51,432 nt of DNA. It comes from Bacteroidaceae bacterium. GTDB taxonomy: Bacteria; Bacteroidota; Bacteroidia; Bacteroidales; Bacteroidaceae. The notes below the pieces were generated by a model. It was not told the DNA's origin. It did not search any database and worked only from the letters and a program-made list of their open reading frames with translations. Position 1 is the first letter of the stretch, and the number at the start of each line of letters is the position of its first letter. The stretch is from positions 1 to 51,432 of the forward strand of contig JAFUYT010000010.1 of NCBI GenBank assembly GCA_017470425.1, read 5' to 3'. This document shows positions 23,639 to 32,396 of this stretch, piece after piece. A program made the translations under genes and the position numbers.

Positions 23639-26098
23639 TTATTTTGTCATGTAGATGTCGAGGGTGCCTCCGCACATGATGTCTGCATGATTGAGGATGA
23701 AGGCTCCTTCCTCACCCCGGCGTGGGTGGGCAAGGGGCTTTCTTTGTAGGGGTTGTCCGTTGAGGAGCACGCGCTTGACGTAGATGGCCTGCTCTGAGAG
23801 GCCGTGGGTGCGGATGGTGAAGGTCTTGCCGCCTCCTACGTGGAGGGTGGCTTCCTTGGCGAGGGGCGAGCCGATGACGTAGCGGCCGCCGCAGGGTTCC
23901 ACCTGATAGAAACCGAGGGCGGAGAGGATGTACCAGGCCGACATCTGGCCGACGTCCTCGTTGCCGCAGAGGCCTGCGGGCTGGTCGGTGTAGAGTTCGC
24001 GCTGGATCTGGTGGACGAGGGCCGCAGTCTTACGGGGTTGTCCCATGAGGGCGTAGAGGTAGGCGATGTGGTGGCTGGGCTCATTGCCGTGGGCATACTG
24101 CCCGATGAGGCCGCTGATGTCGGGGTTGGCATCGGCGTTGAGCTGGCTGTCGGCGGCGAAGAGGCTGTCGAGGCGTTGCAGGGCGCGCTCGCGGCCGCCG
24201 AGGAGCTGGGTGAGGCCTTCGACGTCGTGCGGCACGAGCCAGAGGTACTGCCAGGGGTTGCCCTCGGTGTAGTCGCTGGTCTGATGGGCGGGGTTGAAGC
24301 CTTCGATGCTATTGAATTCGCCGTGGGAGTTCTTGGAGCGGAGGTAGCCCACGCGTGGGTCGTAGAGCGCCTTGTAGCCGCGGGAACGGTGGTCGAGGTA
24401 GTCGGTGGCGCGGCGGACCTCGGCAGATAGGCCCTCGGCTGATGCCGAGGGAACTACAGCGGTGGCTTTGGCTGCGAGGATGGCCTTGCCGGCTTGTGCG
24501 GCAGCCCAGTCGGCAAGCATGTATTCGAGGGACATAGATAGGGAACCGCCGTGGTGGTCGTTGGCGACGTAGCCGAGGCGCTTCATGTCATCGAGGCCGC
24601 GCTCGTCCATAAGGAGGGAGGAGGTCATGGCCTGCCAGGCGAGGGTGGTGTCGCGGACATAGCCTTTCAACAGCAGGTCGGAGAGCACGGGCACAGCTGG
24701 GCAGCCCACCATGCAGTTGGTCTCCTGCGACATCAGGTGCCACACGGGCAGCTTTCCCTGTTCGCGGAAGATGCGCAGGTAGGTCTCGGCGACAGAGGGC
24801 ATCATCTCGGGCAGGATGATGGTCGAGAGGGGGGCGGCAGCGCGGTAGGTGTCCCAGAGGGAGAGGGTGGTCAGGTAGTGGAGGGGAGCCTCGGCGGGGA
24901 AACCGCCGAGCACACTGCCTGTGGGAGATAGGGCAACGGTGGAGGGGACAGCGTGGATGGGAAGGGGGGTGGAGGGGCGATGGAAATGGATGTATTGGTT
25001 GTCTTGCGGCCAGCCGCCTCCAGCACGCTTCACGCGGTTGTCTGCGCCGCGCCAATCGCCGTTGGCATCATCCCAGATCTGGGGTGCGACCATGAAGTGA
25101 TACATGGCGGTGTAGAAGATACGGCGGTCGCGGTCGTTCTGGAAGGTGGCATTGATGCGGCCGAGCTCGCGGTTCCATGCGGCATCGGCTTCGCGGCGCA
25201 TCTCATCGAAGGTCACTCCGTCATCTACCATATTCATTTGTGCATTGAACTCCGAGACGGGACTGAGCGAGATGGTCACGATAAGGGGCTCGTCGCTCGG
25301 TTCGAAAGAGAACTCCTGATAGTGCTGTTGCGAGTCATCGAAGTCAGTAAATTCGCGCGAGAAGCGCATGGCGAAGTAGCAGTGCTGCTCGTTGGCCCAG
25401 CCGTGGCTGATGCGGTAGCCCACGACTTCCTTGCGGCTGGTGAAGACGATGCTGGAGTGTTGCACGCGGTCGCCTACGCCATTCTCCAAGTCAACGACGA
25501 GGCTGTTGGATTGTGCGCCCTTGGGGAAGGTGATGCGGTACATGGCATTGCGCGGGTTCGCGGTGATCTCAACGAGGGTGGTTCCGGCGGGCAAACCGCC
25601 GGAGGCGGGCGAAGAGGCGGGCGAAGGGGCGAGTGAAGAGGCGGGTGAAGAGGCGGGCGAAGGGGCGAGTGAAGGGGCGGGTGAGGCGGTGAGCGAGGGG
25701 ACTTTCTTATCGGTGCCCAGGAGCACGCTGTAGTAGCCAGGGCGCACGATCTCATTGTCGTGGCAGTAGGGGGTGGCGAGGCTGTTGCGGGAGAGGGAGT
25801 GTCTGCCGTCTGCAAAAGGCATAATCGCGATATCGCCGAGGTCGGAGCAGCCGGTGCCGCTGAGGTGTGTTTGCGCGAAGCCTACGATCTTAGTGCCGCT
25901 TTCGTGGTAGCCGGAGCACCAGTCCCAGCCTGTTTCGAGCTGCGTGGGGCCGGCATTGACCATGCCGAAGGGCACGTTGGCACCTACGAAGACGTGGCCG
26001 TGGTCGCCGGTGCCGATGCGGGGATCGACGTATTGGGTCAAATCTTGCGCCATCAAAGTGGCTGGTAACAGGAAGAGGGACAGGAATAGTATTCTCAT
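23639..26098 (-). CDS. GH92 family alpha-mannosidase with in-frame repeat inserts
   Basis: The 819-residue protein has a signal peptide (about 1-17, ATLMAQ) and the GH92 N-terminal signature 'YVDPRIGTGDHGHVFVGANV', followed by 'QTHLSGTGCSDLGD'. The catalytic (alpha/alpha)6 part has 'DYTEGNPWQYLWLVPHD', whose Glu matches the general acid of the family, and 'GNEDVGQMSAWYILSALGFY' with conserved acidic residues. GH92 enzymes are calcium-dependent exo-alpha-mannosidases acting on N-glycans and mannans. Four inserts are unusual: a Pro/Ala/Ser repeat (about 133-165), palindrome family 3 at 165-171 and 396-403, and family 2 at 549-555. All are in frame in probable surface loops. The gene starts 1 base after the stop of the GT2/DUF4922/SpoIID gene, so the two form an operon. 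Confidence 0.92.
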   Translation of the reverse strand: MRILFLSLFLLPATLMAQDLTQYVDPRIGTGDHGHVFVGANVPFGMVNAGPTQLETGWDWCSGYHESGTKIVGFAQTHLSGTGCSDLGDIAIMPFADGRHSLSRNSLATPYCHDNEIVRPGYYSVLLGTDKKVPSLTASPAPSLAPSPASSPASSLAPSPASSPASGGLPAGTTLVEITANPRNAMYRITFPKGAQSNSLVVDLENGVGDRVQHSSIVFTSRKEVVGYRISHGWANEQHCYFAMRFSREFTDFDDSQQHYQEFSFEPSDEPLIVTISLSPVSEFNAQMNMVDDGVTFDEMRREADAAWNRELGRINATFQNDRDRRIFYTAMYHFMVAPQIWDDANGDWRGADNRVKRAGGGWPQDNQYIHFHRPSTPLPIHAVPSTVALSPTGSVLGGFPAEAPLHYLTTLSLWDTYRAAAPLSTIILPEMMPSVAETYLRIFREQGKLPVWHLMSQETNCMVGCPAVPVLSDLLLKGYVRDTTLAWQAMTSSLLMDERGLDDMKRLGYVANDHHGGSLSMSLEYMLADWAAAQAGKAILAAKATAVVPSASAEGLSAEVRRATDYLDHRSRGYKALYDPRVGYLRSKNSHGEFNSIEGFNPAHQTSDYTEGNPWQYLWLVPHDVEGLTQLLGGRERALQRLDSLFAADSQLNADANPDISGLIGQYAHGNEPSHHIAYLYALMGQPRKTAALVHQIQRELYTDQPAGLCGNEDVGQMSAWYILSALGFYQVEPCGGRYVIGSPLAKEATLHVGGGKTFTIRTHGLSEQAIYVKRVLLNGQPLQRKPLAHPRRGEEGAFILNHADIMCGGTLDIYMTK
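24432..24451. repeat. Palindrome family 2, copy 2 (encodes PSASAEG)
   Basis: CCCTCGGCTGATGCCGAGGG, identical to 15686-15705 except one base in the centre, and read in the same frame (PSASAEG) in the GH92 gene. In both genes it follows an Ala/Val-rich codon run. Confidence 0.7.
24890..24910. repeat. Palindrome family 3, copy in the GH92 gene
   Basis: CTCGGCGG, GGAAA, CCGCCGAG, followed by CACACTGCC. Perfect 8-base arms. It encodes part of GSVLGGFPAEAP. Confidence 0.65.
25584..25700. repeat. Palindrome family 3 copy joined to a Pro/Ala/Ser tandem repeat in the GH92 gene
   Basis: CCGGCGG, GCAAA, CCGCCGG at 25584-25602, then about 95 bases of GGCGGGCGAAGAGGCGGGCG-like direct repeats with 12- to 30-base sub-periods. 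On the coding strand this reads as SPASSLAP-type repeats leading to SGGLPAG (residues 133-171). Confidence 0.65.
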
Positions 26099-26099
26099 A

Positions 26100-29000
26100 T
26101 CAATAGAGGCTTTGGATTTCGACGTGATGATAGTAATGCTTGAGGATCTGGTCGTAGGTGTAGCCTTGCTCGCCCATGACGGCGGCGCCGATCTGGCAGA
26201 GGCCTACGCCGTGGCCCCAGCCCTTGCCGTGGAGGATGAAACGGGCGGGGACGCCGTGGGCGTCGATGTCCTTGCGCTCCACGGTGAAGGCGGAGCTCTT
26301 CAGGTGTGTGGCGCTGAGGGCACGGCGGATCTCCAGCTCCTTGCCGATGGTGAAGGAGCGCTGGCTACCCACAATCTGCAGCTTGATGATGCGCTCACTG
26401 GGGCCGCGCTCTATGGGGATGAGGTCGATGATGTCGCCCAGGTCGTCCATCTTCAGGTGTGCAGAGATGTAGCGCTGCGCCTCGGCTTGTGTGAGCGTGA
26501 CGGTCCAGCGGTAGAAGTCGGTGGTCTCCAGGTCGTAGTCGTTGAGGACCTGTCTGATGACCTTGGGGTCGCTGGTGTTGCAGAAGGGGTCTTCGATGCT
26601 CTCGAGATAGGGGTGGTGCTTGTCCTCCCAGCAGCTCTCGAAGTTCTCCGTGTGGCCGCCGCAGCACTTTGAGAAGCGGGCATCGCACACCTCGCCCCCG
26701 CTCACGAGCACCTGCCCTGCGGTGGCTTTCACGGCAGCTTCCACCTGCGGGTTCGTCTGGCGTGTGATACCTTGATAGCGTTGGCAGTGGTCGTCGGCGC
26801 AGACGTCGAAGGTCGTGTGGGCCTCGCGGTCGGTCCATCGGATGAGCTCCGTGTCGGTCTTGGTGAAGGCAAAGAAGTCGTGGCTGCCCTGTGCCCGTGC
26901 CTGGCGCCGCTGCATCTGTGCGTAGAGCCAGCTGCGGCTGATGACGGCCGATGCTTTCAGGAACTCCATCGAGCAGTTGGGGCTCATCTCGCTGCTGATG
27001 ACGCTGCAGAGATAGTCTTCGACGGGGAGCTCGTTGATGCACAGGATCTGATCCTCCTCCACCATCAGCCGTAGCGTGCCGCGGAAGGTCTGTGCCTCGT
27101 TGCGCTCCCAGTGGAAGTTCTTGCCGATGGTGATGTCCTCGAGTGTGAAGCTCGCCTCGTCGGTCTCCGGGGTGAAGGTCAGCTGTCGATATACCTGTCC
27201 GTTCCAGAGCAGTCCACCATCGCTCAGCGACACCTCCTGCGGCCCCGTCAGCGTGGAGCCTTTGGCTGTGTAGTGGCTGTTGAGGGTGAAGCGGATGGCC
27301 GTAGCGGAGAGGAGGCCGACGGATAATGAAGACTCTCCCCCCGCCCTCCCTATAAGGGAGGGAGTGGTCACTTTTCCAGACTTGCCACGATTCTCTTTCT
27401 CAGAGGTATCTGCTCCCTCCCTTGTAGGGAGGGCGGGGGGAGAGTCCGTCACTTTCTCAATGACCTCCTTCAGCTCCTCTTCCGTCATCGTCACCTCCTG
27501 TAGGATCTCTGCCGCCCATTCGGGTGTCAGTTTCAGGTAGTCCTCCTCGCGGGGTGTGATGATGAGGCCGCCCATGTCGAGCGCGCCAGGGGAGACCATG
27601 AGAGCCCCTCTCCCCGCTCCCCCCGTGGGGGGGAGAGCCGCCAAGCCGATGTCATCTTTTCTTCCAGAGGAAAGGGAGTCCTCCCCCCCACGGGGGGAGT
27701 TAGAGAGGGGCTTATAGCAATCGGGCCGGTGCTTCTTCCTCGGGAAGATCAGGGTGATGATTTCATCGCTACGGCTCTCGTCGCCAGCCTCGCGCCAGCA
27801 GATGATATTCATGCGCGGCTCGGCCTCGTCGCCGTGGATGGGCAGGGCGCGGTAGAGGCGCTGGCAGAGCAGGCTGTCCGTCTCCTCGGGCAGTGAACGG
27901 ATGACGAAGACGGGGCAGACGTAGTTCTTCAGCAGGAACAGTCCGCAGCGTGCGCTGTCGTTGCCCGCGTCCTCCATCTGCTGTGTCTCGTTCTCGGTCA
28001 GTGGATAGAGCTTCTGGAGCTGCGTCTCGTACATCTTCCAGTCGCGCTCGATGGGCACAATGCCGCGTGAGCCAGCCTGTAGGTGCATGTGGTCGGGGCA
28101 GGAGGCTCCGCACATGGGGCCGTTATAGAACACGATGTGGCTGGGCATCGACCATGCCAACTGGCGCAGCGTCGTGAAGTGCTCCCAGATGCTCTGCGGC
28201 TTGTGGCGGCGCGTAGGAATCGTGAAGTGGCGCGGCAGGATAGGGTAGGGATTGACCAGCACCTGGTAATGATGGCGGATCATCAGCGCGTGCTGTTCTG
28301 GTGGGCGGTTTTCGTCGCAGAGGAAGCAGGGGCGTGCCTCGATGCTCGCCTTGTCAATCTTCGCAGCGGTCGAGACGATGCGCGCCGGGTTCCACTGCAC
28401 GGTCAGCGTCCCCTCCCAGTCGGCTGCCAGCTCGCGTTGCTGCACATTGGCCTCGAGTGCGTCGTAGTTGCGCTGTGCCAACTCCCACTGTGCCAGCTCC
28501 TTGTCGAAGAAGCGCAGGACATCTTCCTCGCTTGCCTCCTGGCGCCATGTGGCGTTCAGCGCCTGGCGTGCCCGGATCTCCGTCGTGCGCAGCTGGTCCT
28601 TGTAGAGGTTGTTCTTGTTGACCTTCTCCACAGAGAGCGCAGCGTCGCTGTTGCCCTCCCATCGCCGGCAGAGATAGAGCTCGTCGAAGATGCGCCCGAT
28701 GCGGTAGCGGCGCCCGATCATCAGGCCCAGGGCGTAGTCCTCGCCGTAGCTGGTGTTGGGAATCTGTATCTTGCGCAGCACAGGCGTATAGAAGGCTCTT
28801 GGGGCGCCCAATCCGTTGATGCGCAGCGCGTTGTTACGCCCGTTCTGGGGCGTCCATTCGCGGTGGTCGATGAGTCCCGGCGGCAGGGTATTCAGCTGGA
28901 AATCCGTCATGCGGTAAGAACCAATCACCATCGCAGCCTTCTGTTCGCGGAAGGCATCCACGATGCGCTGCAGCGTGTCCTCGCCGCTGTAGAGGTCGTC

Positions 29001-30047
29001 GGAGTCGAGCTGCACCACGAAGCGGCCGCACTGCGGATGATGCACAGCCAGGTTCCAGCAGCCGCCGATGCCCAGGTCGTCGCGGGAGGGCATGAGGTGA
29101 ATCAATTCACAATTCATAATGCATAATTCACAATTGGCTGTGCTTTGGTGTTTATTATCAGGCTCTGCGCCAGCTTCATTATGAATTATGAATTGTGAAT
29201 TGTGAATTAAGCCGTCTATGACGGCCGTAGTCCCGTCCGTGCTGTGGTTATCCACCACGATGAGGTTGAACGGGAACGTCGTCTTCTGGCGTAGTACGCT
29301 GCGGATGGCATCCTCGATGGTGCGGACGCGGTTGCGGACGGGGATTACGACCGTTGCCTCGACGGGGAACTCCTCGTCGTCGAACTTGATCTCGTCGAAC
29401 TCGTCGGGAGCCAGCAGCGCGCCGATGGCTTTCAGATGTCGCGTACACGCGCGTTCCATTTCTATCTGTCGGCGCCGGTTGCGCGGATCGACATAGTCGA
29501 ACTGCTTCTGTCCCGAGAGGCGGGTGTCCGTCTCGATCTCCGTGTAGAGCGTTTCGGAGACGTGCACGGGCAGCTGTCGGCGTGAGAGGAACAGGCGGAG
29601 GTCATACAGCCCGGCAAACTCATATTCGCGCACGCGCTCCTGAGCGAAATACTCCTTCACGTCGGCCGTCCGCATCAGCGTCAGCGAGCCGAAGGCGAAG
29701 TCATCGCGCACGCTACCCAGCTGGTAATCAATCAGCGGGTGCGCCTCTACGGTGCCGTCGGGCAGCTGGATGCGGTGGTCGGCATAGACCATTGTGGCGC
29801 CCGTGTCCTCGGCGATGGTCACGAGGCGCGTGAGGGCGTAGTACCCCAGCTGCAGTTCAAACTGCTTGGTGTAGAGCAGGATATAGGGTGCGTCGGCCTC
29901 GGCAGCCATTTGTCGCAGCGAACTCGTCTGGAATGGATTCTCGATACCGTGCACGCTGCTGATATTTTCGTCGTGGCGGAGGATTTCGAGCGTGTGAACC
30001 CCGTTTTGAGTGTCAATTAGGGGCAGGAAACAACAGATTTTGGGCAT
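26100..30047 (-). CDS. Three-part fusion: family 2 glycosyltransferase, DUF4922 nucleotidyltransferase-like, SpoIID/LytB domain
   Basis: This 1315-residue protein has no signal peptide. The GT2 domain (about 232-480) has '[20 protein letters not shown]' and '[12 protein letters not shown]', an extended DXD-type motif. DUF4922 (about 535-770) has '[18 protein letters not shown]' and '[11 protein letters not shown]'. Its HxHxQ motif is like the HIT/GalT/Ap4A-phosphorylase nucleotidyltransferases. The C-terminal SpoIID domain (about 920-1315) has '[16 protein letters not shown]', '[15 protein letters not shown]' and '[20 protein letters not shown]'. Joining sugar transfer, nucleotide chemistry and a wall-acting domain is unusual, and the cell location of the last is unclear. 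Three palindromic elements are read through in frame: D within GT2 (279-314), and C (778-815) and B (867-905) in the linker before SpoIID. A -7 element lies at 30078-30085. GH92 follows after 1 base. Confidence 0.85.
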   Translation of the reverse strand: MPKICCFLPLIDTQNGVHTLEILRHDENISSVHGIENPFQTSSLRQMAAEADAPYILLYTKQFELQLGYYALTRLVTIAEDTGATMVYADHRIQLPDGTVEAHPLIDYQLGSVRDDFAFGSLTLMRTADVKEYFAQERVREYEFAGLYDLRLFLSRRQLPVHVSETLYTEIETDTRLSGQKQFDYVDPRNRRRQIEMERACTRHLKAIGALLAPDEFDEIKFDDEEFPVEATVVIPVRNRVRTIEDAIRSVLRQKTTFPFNLIVVDNHSTDGTTAVIDGLIHNSQFIIHNEAGAEPDNKHQSTANCELCIMNCELIHLMPSRDDLGIGGCWNLAVHHPQCGRFVVQLDSDDLYSGEDTLQRIVDAFREQKAAMVIGSYRMTDFQLNTLPPGLIDHREWTPQNGRNNALRINGLGAPRAFYTPVLRKIQIPNTSYGEDYALGLMIGRRYRIGRIFDELYLCRRWEGNSDAALSVEKVNKNNLYKDQLRTTEIRARQALNATWRQEASEEDVLRFFDKELAQWELAQRNYDALEANVQQRELAADWEGTLTVQWNPARIVSTAAKIDKASIEARPCFLCDENRPPEQHALMIRHHYQVLVNPYPILPRHFTIPTRRHKPQSIWEHFTTLRQLAWSMPSHIVFYNGPMCGASCPDHMHLQAGSRGIVPIERDWKMYETQLQKLYPLTENETQQMEDAGNDSARCGLFLLKNYVCPVFVIRSLPEETDSLLCQRLYRALPIHGDEAEPRMNIICWREAGDESRSDEIITLIFPRKKHRPDCYKPLSNSPRGGEDSLSSGRKDDIGLAALPPTGGAGRGALMVSPGALDMGGLIITPREEDYLKLTPEWAAEILQEVTMTEEELKEVIEKVTDSPPALPTREGADTSEKENRGKSGKVTTPSLIGRAGGESSLSVGLLSATAIRFTLNSHYTAKGSTLTGPQEVSLSDGGLLWNGQVYRQLTFTPETDEASFTLEDITIGKNFHWERNEAQTFRGTLRLMVEEDQILCINELPVEDYLCSVISSEMSPNCSMEFLKASAVISRSWLYAQMQRRQARAQGSHDFFAFTKTDTELIRWTDREAHTTFDVCADDHCQRYQGITRQTNPQVEAAVKATAGQVLVSGGEVCDARFSKCCGGHTENFESCWEDKHHPYLESIEDPFCNTSDPKVIRQVLNDYDLETTDFYRWTVTLTQAEAQRYISAHLKMDDLGDIIDLIPIERGPSERIIKLQIVGSQRSFTIGKELEIRRALSATHLKSSAFTVERKDIDAHGVPARFILHGKGWGHGVGLCQIGAAVMGEQGYTYDQILKHYYHHVEIQSLY
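27331..27446. repeat. Palindromic inverted-pair element B
   Basis: Left unit begins GACTCTCCCCCCGCCCTCCC, then TATAAGGGAGGGAGTG (27331-27366). Right unit (27413-27446) is its reverse complement and ends in GGGGGGAGAGTC. Each unit also folds on itself (CCCTCCCT / AGGGAGGG). The 46-base spacer is unrelated. Read in frame in the SpoIID fusion gene, giving the peptide [15 protein letters not shown]. Confidence 0.85.
27603..27712. repeat. Palindromic inverted-pair element C
   Basis: AGCCCCTCT at 27603 and AGAGGGGCT ending at 27712 are the outer ends. Internal palindromes CTCCCCCCGTGGGGGGGAG (left) and CTCCCCCCCACGGGGGGAG (right) flank a spacer of about 40 bases. In frame in the same gene as element B, 155 bases away from it. 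Confidence 0.8.
29104..29210. repeat. AT-rich inverted repeat pair D inside the glycosyltransferase domain
   Basis: Left arm (29104-29135) is made of AATTCACAATTCATAAT units. Right arm (29177-29210) is the reverse complement made of ATTATGAATTGTGAATT units. The spacer is about 40 bases. The same unit forms the tandem array at 49203-49316. It is translated as [10 protein letters not shown] and [10 protein letters not shown] around residues 279-314, within the GT2 domain between the 'DGTTAVIDG' and '[11 protein letters not shown]' segments. Confidence 0.8.
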
Positions 30048-30077
30048 TTTTCGTGCAGTTTTCTAAAAAATCTGCGA

Positions 30078-30085
30078 CAAAGATA
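30078..30085 (-). promoter_or_regulatory. Promoter -7 element of the SpoIID-fusion/GH92 operon
   Basis: Reads TATCTTTG on the minus strand, 31 bases before the start codon at 30047. It lies back to back with the promoter at 30108-30115. Confidence 0.55.
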
Positions 30086-30107
30086 CGCAAATTTCAGCTT
30101 TTGGTGT

Positions 30108-30115
30108 TATCTTTG
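30108..30115 (+). promoter_or_regulatory. Promoter -7 element of the GH109-like gene
   Basis: TATCTTTG, an exact TAnnTTTG, 42 bases before the ATG at 30157. It supports that start over an upstream in-frame ATG at 30115, which overlaps the element itself. Confidence 0.6.
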
Positions 30116-30156
30116 TGCCGAAAATCATCAATCTTTTTCAACTAACTACTATTTAC

Positions 30157-31803
30157 ATGAAAAAACTACTCACCCTCGTTGCCCTGGCCTGCCTCTCGAT
30201 GGCAGCCGGCGCACAGTCTCTCTCCGTGACCGACAAGGATTGGCACTGGGAGAAAGGAACCATCGTTGTGAACACCCCTGCGCGCCCTGCTGGACAGACA
30301 GATGTCCTGCAGCTGACCGCTCCGAAGCTGGAGACCGTCCGCGTGGCCTTCGTAGGTCTCGGTATGCGCGGCCCCGGTGCCGTGGAGCGCTTCACCTACA
30401 TTCCCGGCGTGCAGATCGTGGCTCTCTGCGACTACGTGGAGTCGCGCGCTGAGCGTATGCAGGAAGCCCTTCGCAAGGCCGGCCTTCCCCCTGCCGCCAT
30501 CTACAGCGGCGAGAAAGGCTATGAGGAGCTCTGCAAGCGCGCAGACATTGACCTCGTCTATGTCGCCACGGACTGGGATCACCACTTCCCCGTCGCCAAG
30601 TGCGCCCTCGAGAACGGCAAGCACACCGCCATCGAAGTGCCCTCGGCCATGAACCTCGCACAGTGCTGGGAGCTCATCGAGCTCAGCGAGCGCACCCGCA
30701 AGCACTGCATGATCCTCGAGAACTGCTGCTACGACTGGTATGAGCTCAATGCGCTGAACATGGCACAGCACGGCGTCTTCGGCGAGGTGCTGCGCGGCGA
30801 AGGAGCCTACATCCACAACCTCGACGACTTCTGGGACTACTACTGGAAGAACCCCGCCGATCCCGACCAGGCACAGCTCGGATGGCGCATGAAGTACAAC
30901 CGTGACAACCGCGGCGACGTCTATGCCACCCACGGCCTCGGCCCCGTGGCACTTGCCATGAACATCCACCGCGGCGACCGCTTCACCACGCTCGTGGCGA
31001 TGGACACCAAGAGCGCCCACGGTCGCGAATGGGTGGAGAAGAAGACTGGCAAGGACTGTCCCAACTTCCGCAACGGCGACCAGACAACCACCCTCATGCG
31101 CACCGCCGAAGGTAAGGTCGTGGAGATCCAGCACAACGTCATGAACCCGCAGCCCTACAACCGCCTGTTCAAGCTCACCGGCACCAAGGGCTACGCCACG
31201 AAGTACCCCGAACAGCACTTCGCCCTCGACAAGAGCCAGCTCAGCGCCAGCGGCGTCGCCCCCAAGGTCGATGACCTCAGCGCCCACGGCTTCCTGCCCC
31301 AGGCCGAGCACGATGCCCTCGTTGCCAAATACACGCACCCCATCATCAAGAAGTACGGCGAGATGGCACAGAAGGTCGGTGGCCACGGCGGTATGGACTT
31401 CTTCATGGACGCCCGCCTCGTCTATTGCCTGCAGAACGGTCTGCCCCTCGACATGGACGTCTATGACCTCGCCGAGTGGTGCTGCCTCGCTGAGCTCGGT
31501 GCCCTCTCGATGGACAACAACTGCGCCAGCGTAGCCTTCCCCGACTTCACGCGCGGTGCCTGGAACAAGATCCAGGGCTTCCAGTTCGCATGGGCCAAGC
31601 CCGAGGCAGAGGCCGCTACCGAGGCTGCCGCACAGGCCAGCACGGAACAGCAGAAGCAGCTCTGCGAGAAGTACCAGCTCTGGGCAAAGTACGACGCCAT
31701 GCGCAAGGCTACTGCCGAGAAGGACGTGAAGAAGGCCACTGCCGACTACACGAAGGCCTGCGCCAAGATGGCCAAGGAAGCTGCCAAGAAGGCCAAGAAG
31801 TAA
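30157..31803 (+). CDS. GH109-like NAD-dependent glycosidase (Gfo/Idh/MocA family)
   Basis: The chosen start at 30157 gives 548 residues beginning 'MKKLLTLVALACLSMAAGAQ', a signal peptide. The Rossmann loop is 'VAFVGLGMRGPGAVERF' (about 61-77), followed by 'LCDYVESRAERMQ'. The text 'DVYATHGLGPVALAMNIHRG', 'LVAMDTKSAHGREWVEKKTG' and 'FRNGDQTTTLMRTAEGKVVE' is characteristic of GH109 alpha-N-acetylgalactosaminidases, which use tightly bound NAD to cleave by transient oxidation. The substrate may differ. It is about 90 residues longer than usual because of an Ala/Lys-rich helical C-terminal tail ('KACAKMAKEAAKKAKK'). A strong terminator follows at 31831. The neighbouring divergent GH92 operon suggests a shared glycan-degradation theme. 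Confidence 0.88.
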   Translation: MKKLLTLVALACLSMAAGAQSLSVTDKDWHWEKGTIVVNTPARPAGQTDVLQLTAPKLETVRVAFVGLGMRGPGAVERFTYIPGVQIVALCDYVESRAERMQEALRKAGLPPAAIYSGEKGYEELCKRADIDLVYVATDWDHHFPVAKCALENGKHTAIEVPSAMNLAQCWELIELSERTRKHCMILENCCYDWYELNALNMAQHGVFGEVLRGEGAYIHNLDDFWDYYWKNPADPDQAQLGWRMKYNRDNRGDVYATHGLGPVALAMNIHRGDRFTTLVAMDTKSAHGREWVEKKTGKDCPNFRNGDQTTTLMRTAEGKVVEIQHNVMNPQPYNRLFKLTGTKGYATKYPEQHFALDKSQLSASGVAPKVDDLSAHGFLPQAEHDALVAKYTHPIIKKYGEMAQKVGGHGGMDFFMDARLVYCLQNGLPLDMDVYDLAEWCCLAELGALSMDNNCASVAFPDFTRGAWNKIQGFQFAWAKPEAEAATEAAAQASTEQQKQLCEKYQLWAKYDAMRKATAEKDVKKATADYTKACAKMAKEAAKKAKK

Positions 31804-31830
31804 TCCTTGGACGATTCCCGTCTCATCTAC

Positions 31831-31862
31831 AGCTTCTCCGAACCCTCGGAGAAGCTTTTTTT
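31831..31862 (+). terminator. Terminator of the GH109-like gene
   Basis: AGCTTCTCCGA (31831-31841), ACCC, TCGGAGAAGCT (31846-31856) with a T-run of seven. A perfect 11-base stem 27 bases after the stop. Confidence 0.9.
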
Positions 31863-31962
31863 ATGGTCTATACGGGAAAAGGACATCAAACAGATGCATG
31901 GTCGGTTGTGTTTCAAAAAACTTTTGTGAAAAACTATACGAACATTGCGAAGGTTTCTAATC

Positions 31963-32138
31963 ATCACCCTGCGTCGTTGCCACCACCATCCTGTGTCTTG
32001 TCTTCCATCACTACGCATCTTGTCTTCCATCACTCCGGGACGTGTTTGCTTTCACCTCGCGTCGTGTTTGCCATTACTACGCGTGGTGTCTGCTATCACT
32101 CCGGGACGTGTCGGCCGTCGCCCTGCATCGTGTGAGGT
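31963..32138. repeat. Degenerate tandem array with an exact 22-base period, eight units
   Basis: Units start at 31963, 31985, 32007, 32029, 32051, 32073, 32095 and 32117 with no change of spacing. The core is ATCACTNCGCGNCGTGT followed by a T/G/C-rich end. Bases vary between units but the phase does not. A period of 22 is not a multiple of three, so the array is not a coding repeat. It occupies the convergent gap (31804-32393) between the GH109-like and AraC-type genes. There are no unique spacers, so it is not CRISPR. Confidence 0.75.
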
Positions 32139-32159
32139 GGATCACCTTGGTGATCCACC
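32136..32159. repeat. Perfect palindrome at the end of the 22-base array, copy 1
   Basis: GGTGGATCACC, TT, GGTGATCCACC: 11-base arms with a 2-base centre. A second copy with AA in the centre lies at 32203-32224. Such symmetry suits a dimeric DNA-binding protein or a transcript hairpin. Confidence 0.7.
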
Positions 32160-32202
32160 CTAAACGTTGCGTCCTTCAGCCCGGAACCTTGCGTCCTTTC
32201 GG

Positions 32203-32224
32203 GTGGATCACCAAGGTGATCCAC
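32203..32224. repeat. Perfect palindrome, copy 2
   Basis: GTGGATCACC, AA, GGTGATCCAC, 10-base arms. Between the two palindromes, TTGCGTCCTT occurs twice exactly 22 bases apart (32167 and 32189), so the 22-base phase continues. Confidence 0.7.
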
Positions 32225-32278
32225 TCTGCACCTCGTAGCCTTCGCTCCTTCTTGCTATGACGTGATGCTCTTCCTCTC

Positions 32279-32396
32279 GCGTCCTTCAGCCTTTTCTCTC
32301 GCGTCCTTCAGCCTTTCCTCCCGCGTCCTTCGGCTTCTCCTCCCGTGTCTTTCGGTCTTTCTTCCCGTGTCCTTCCGCTCTTTCTCTCCCGCGTCA
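32279..32396. repeat. Second 22-base tandem array at the AraC gene 3' end
   Basis: GCGTCC/GTGTCC cores at 32279, 32301, 32323, 32345 and 32367 are exactly 22 bases apart. A last one at 32391 is 24 bases on and runs into the AraC stop codon. The unit is GCGTCCTTCAGCCTTT-like and differs in sequence from the first array but shares its period. Confidence 0.75.

Noticed and set aside
31945-32163. Small plus-strand ORF across the 22-base repeats
   Set aside because: The 22-base period changes reading frame with every unit, and no start signal or domain supports translation.
31963-32396. The 22-base repeat array as a CRISPR array
   Set aside because: There are no conserved repeats separated by unique spacers and no cas genes in the window. 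Units vary and run directly into each other.
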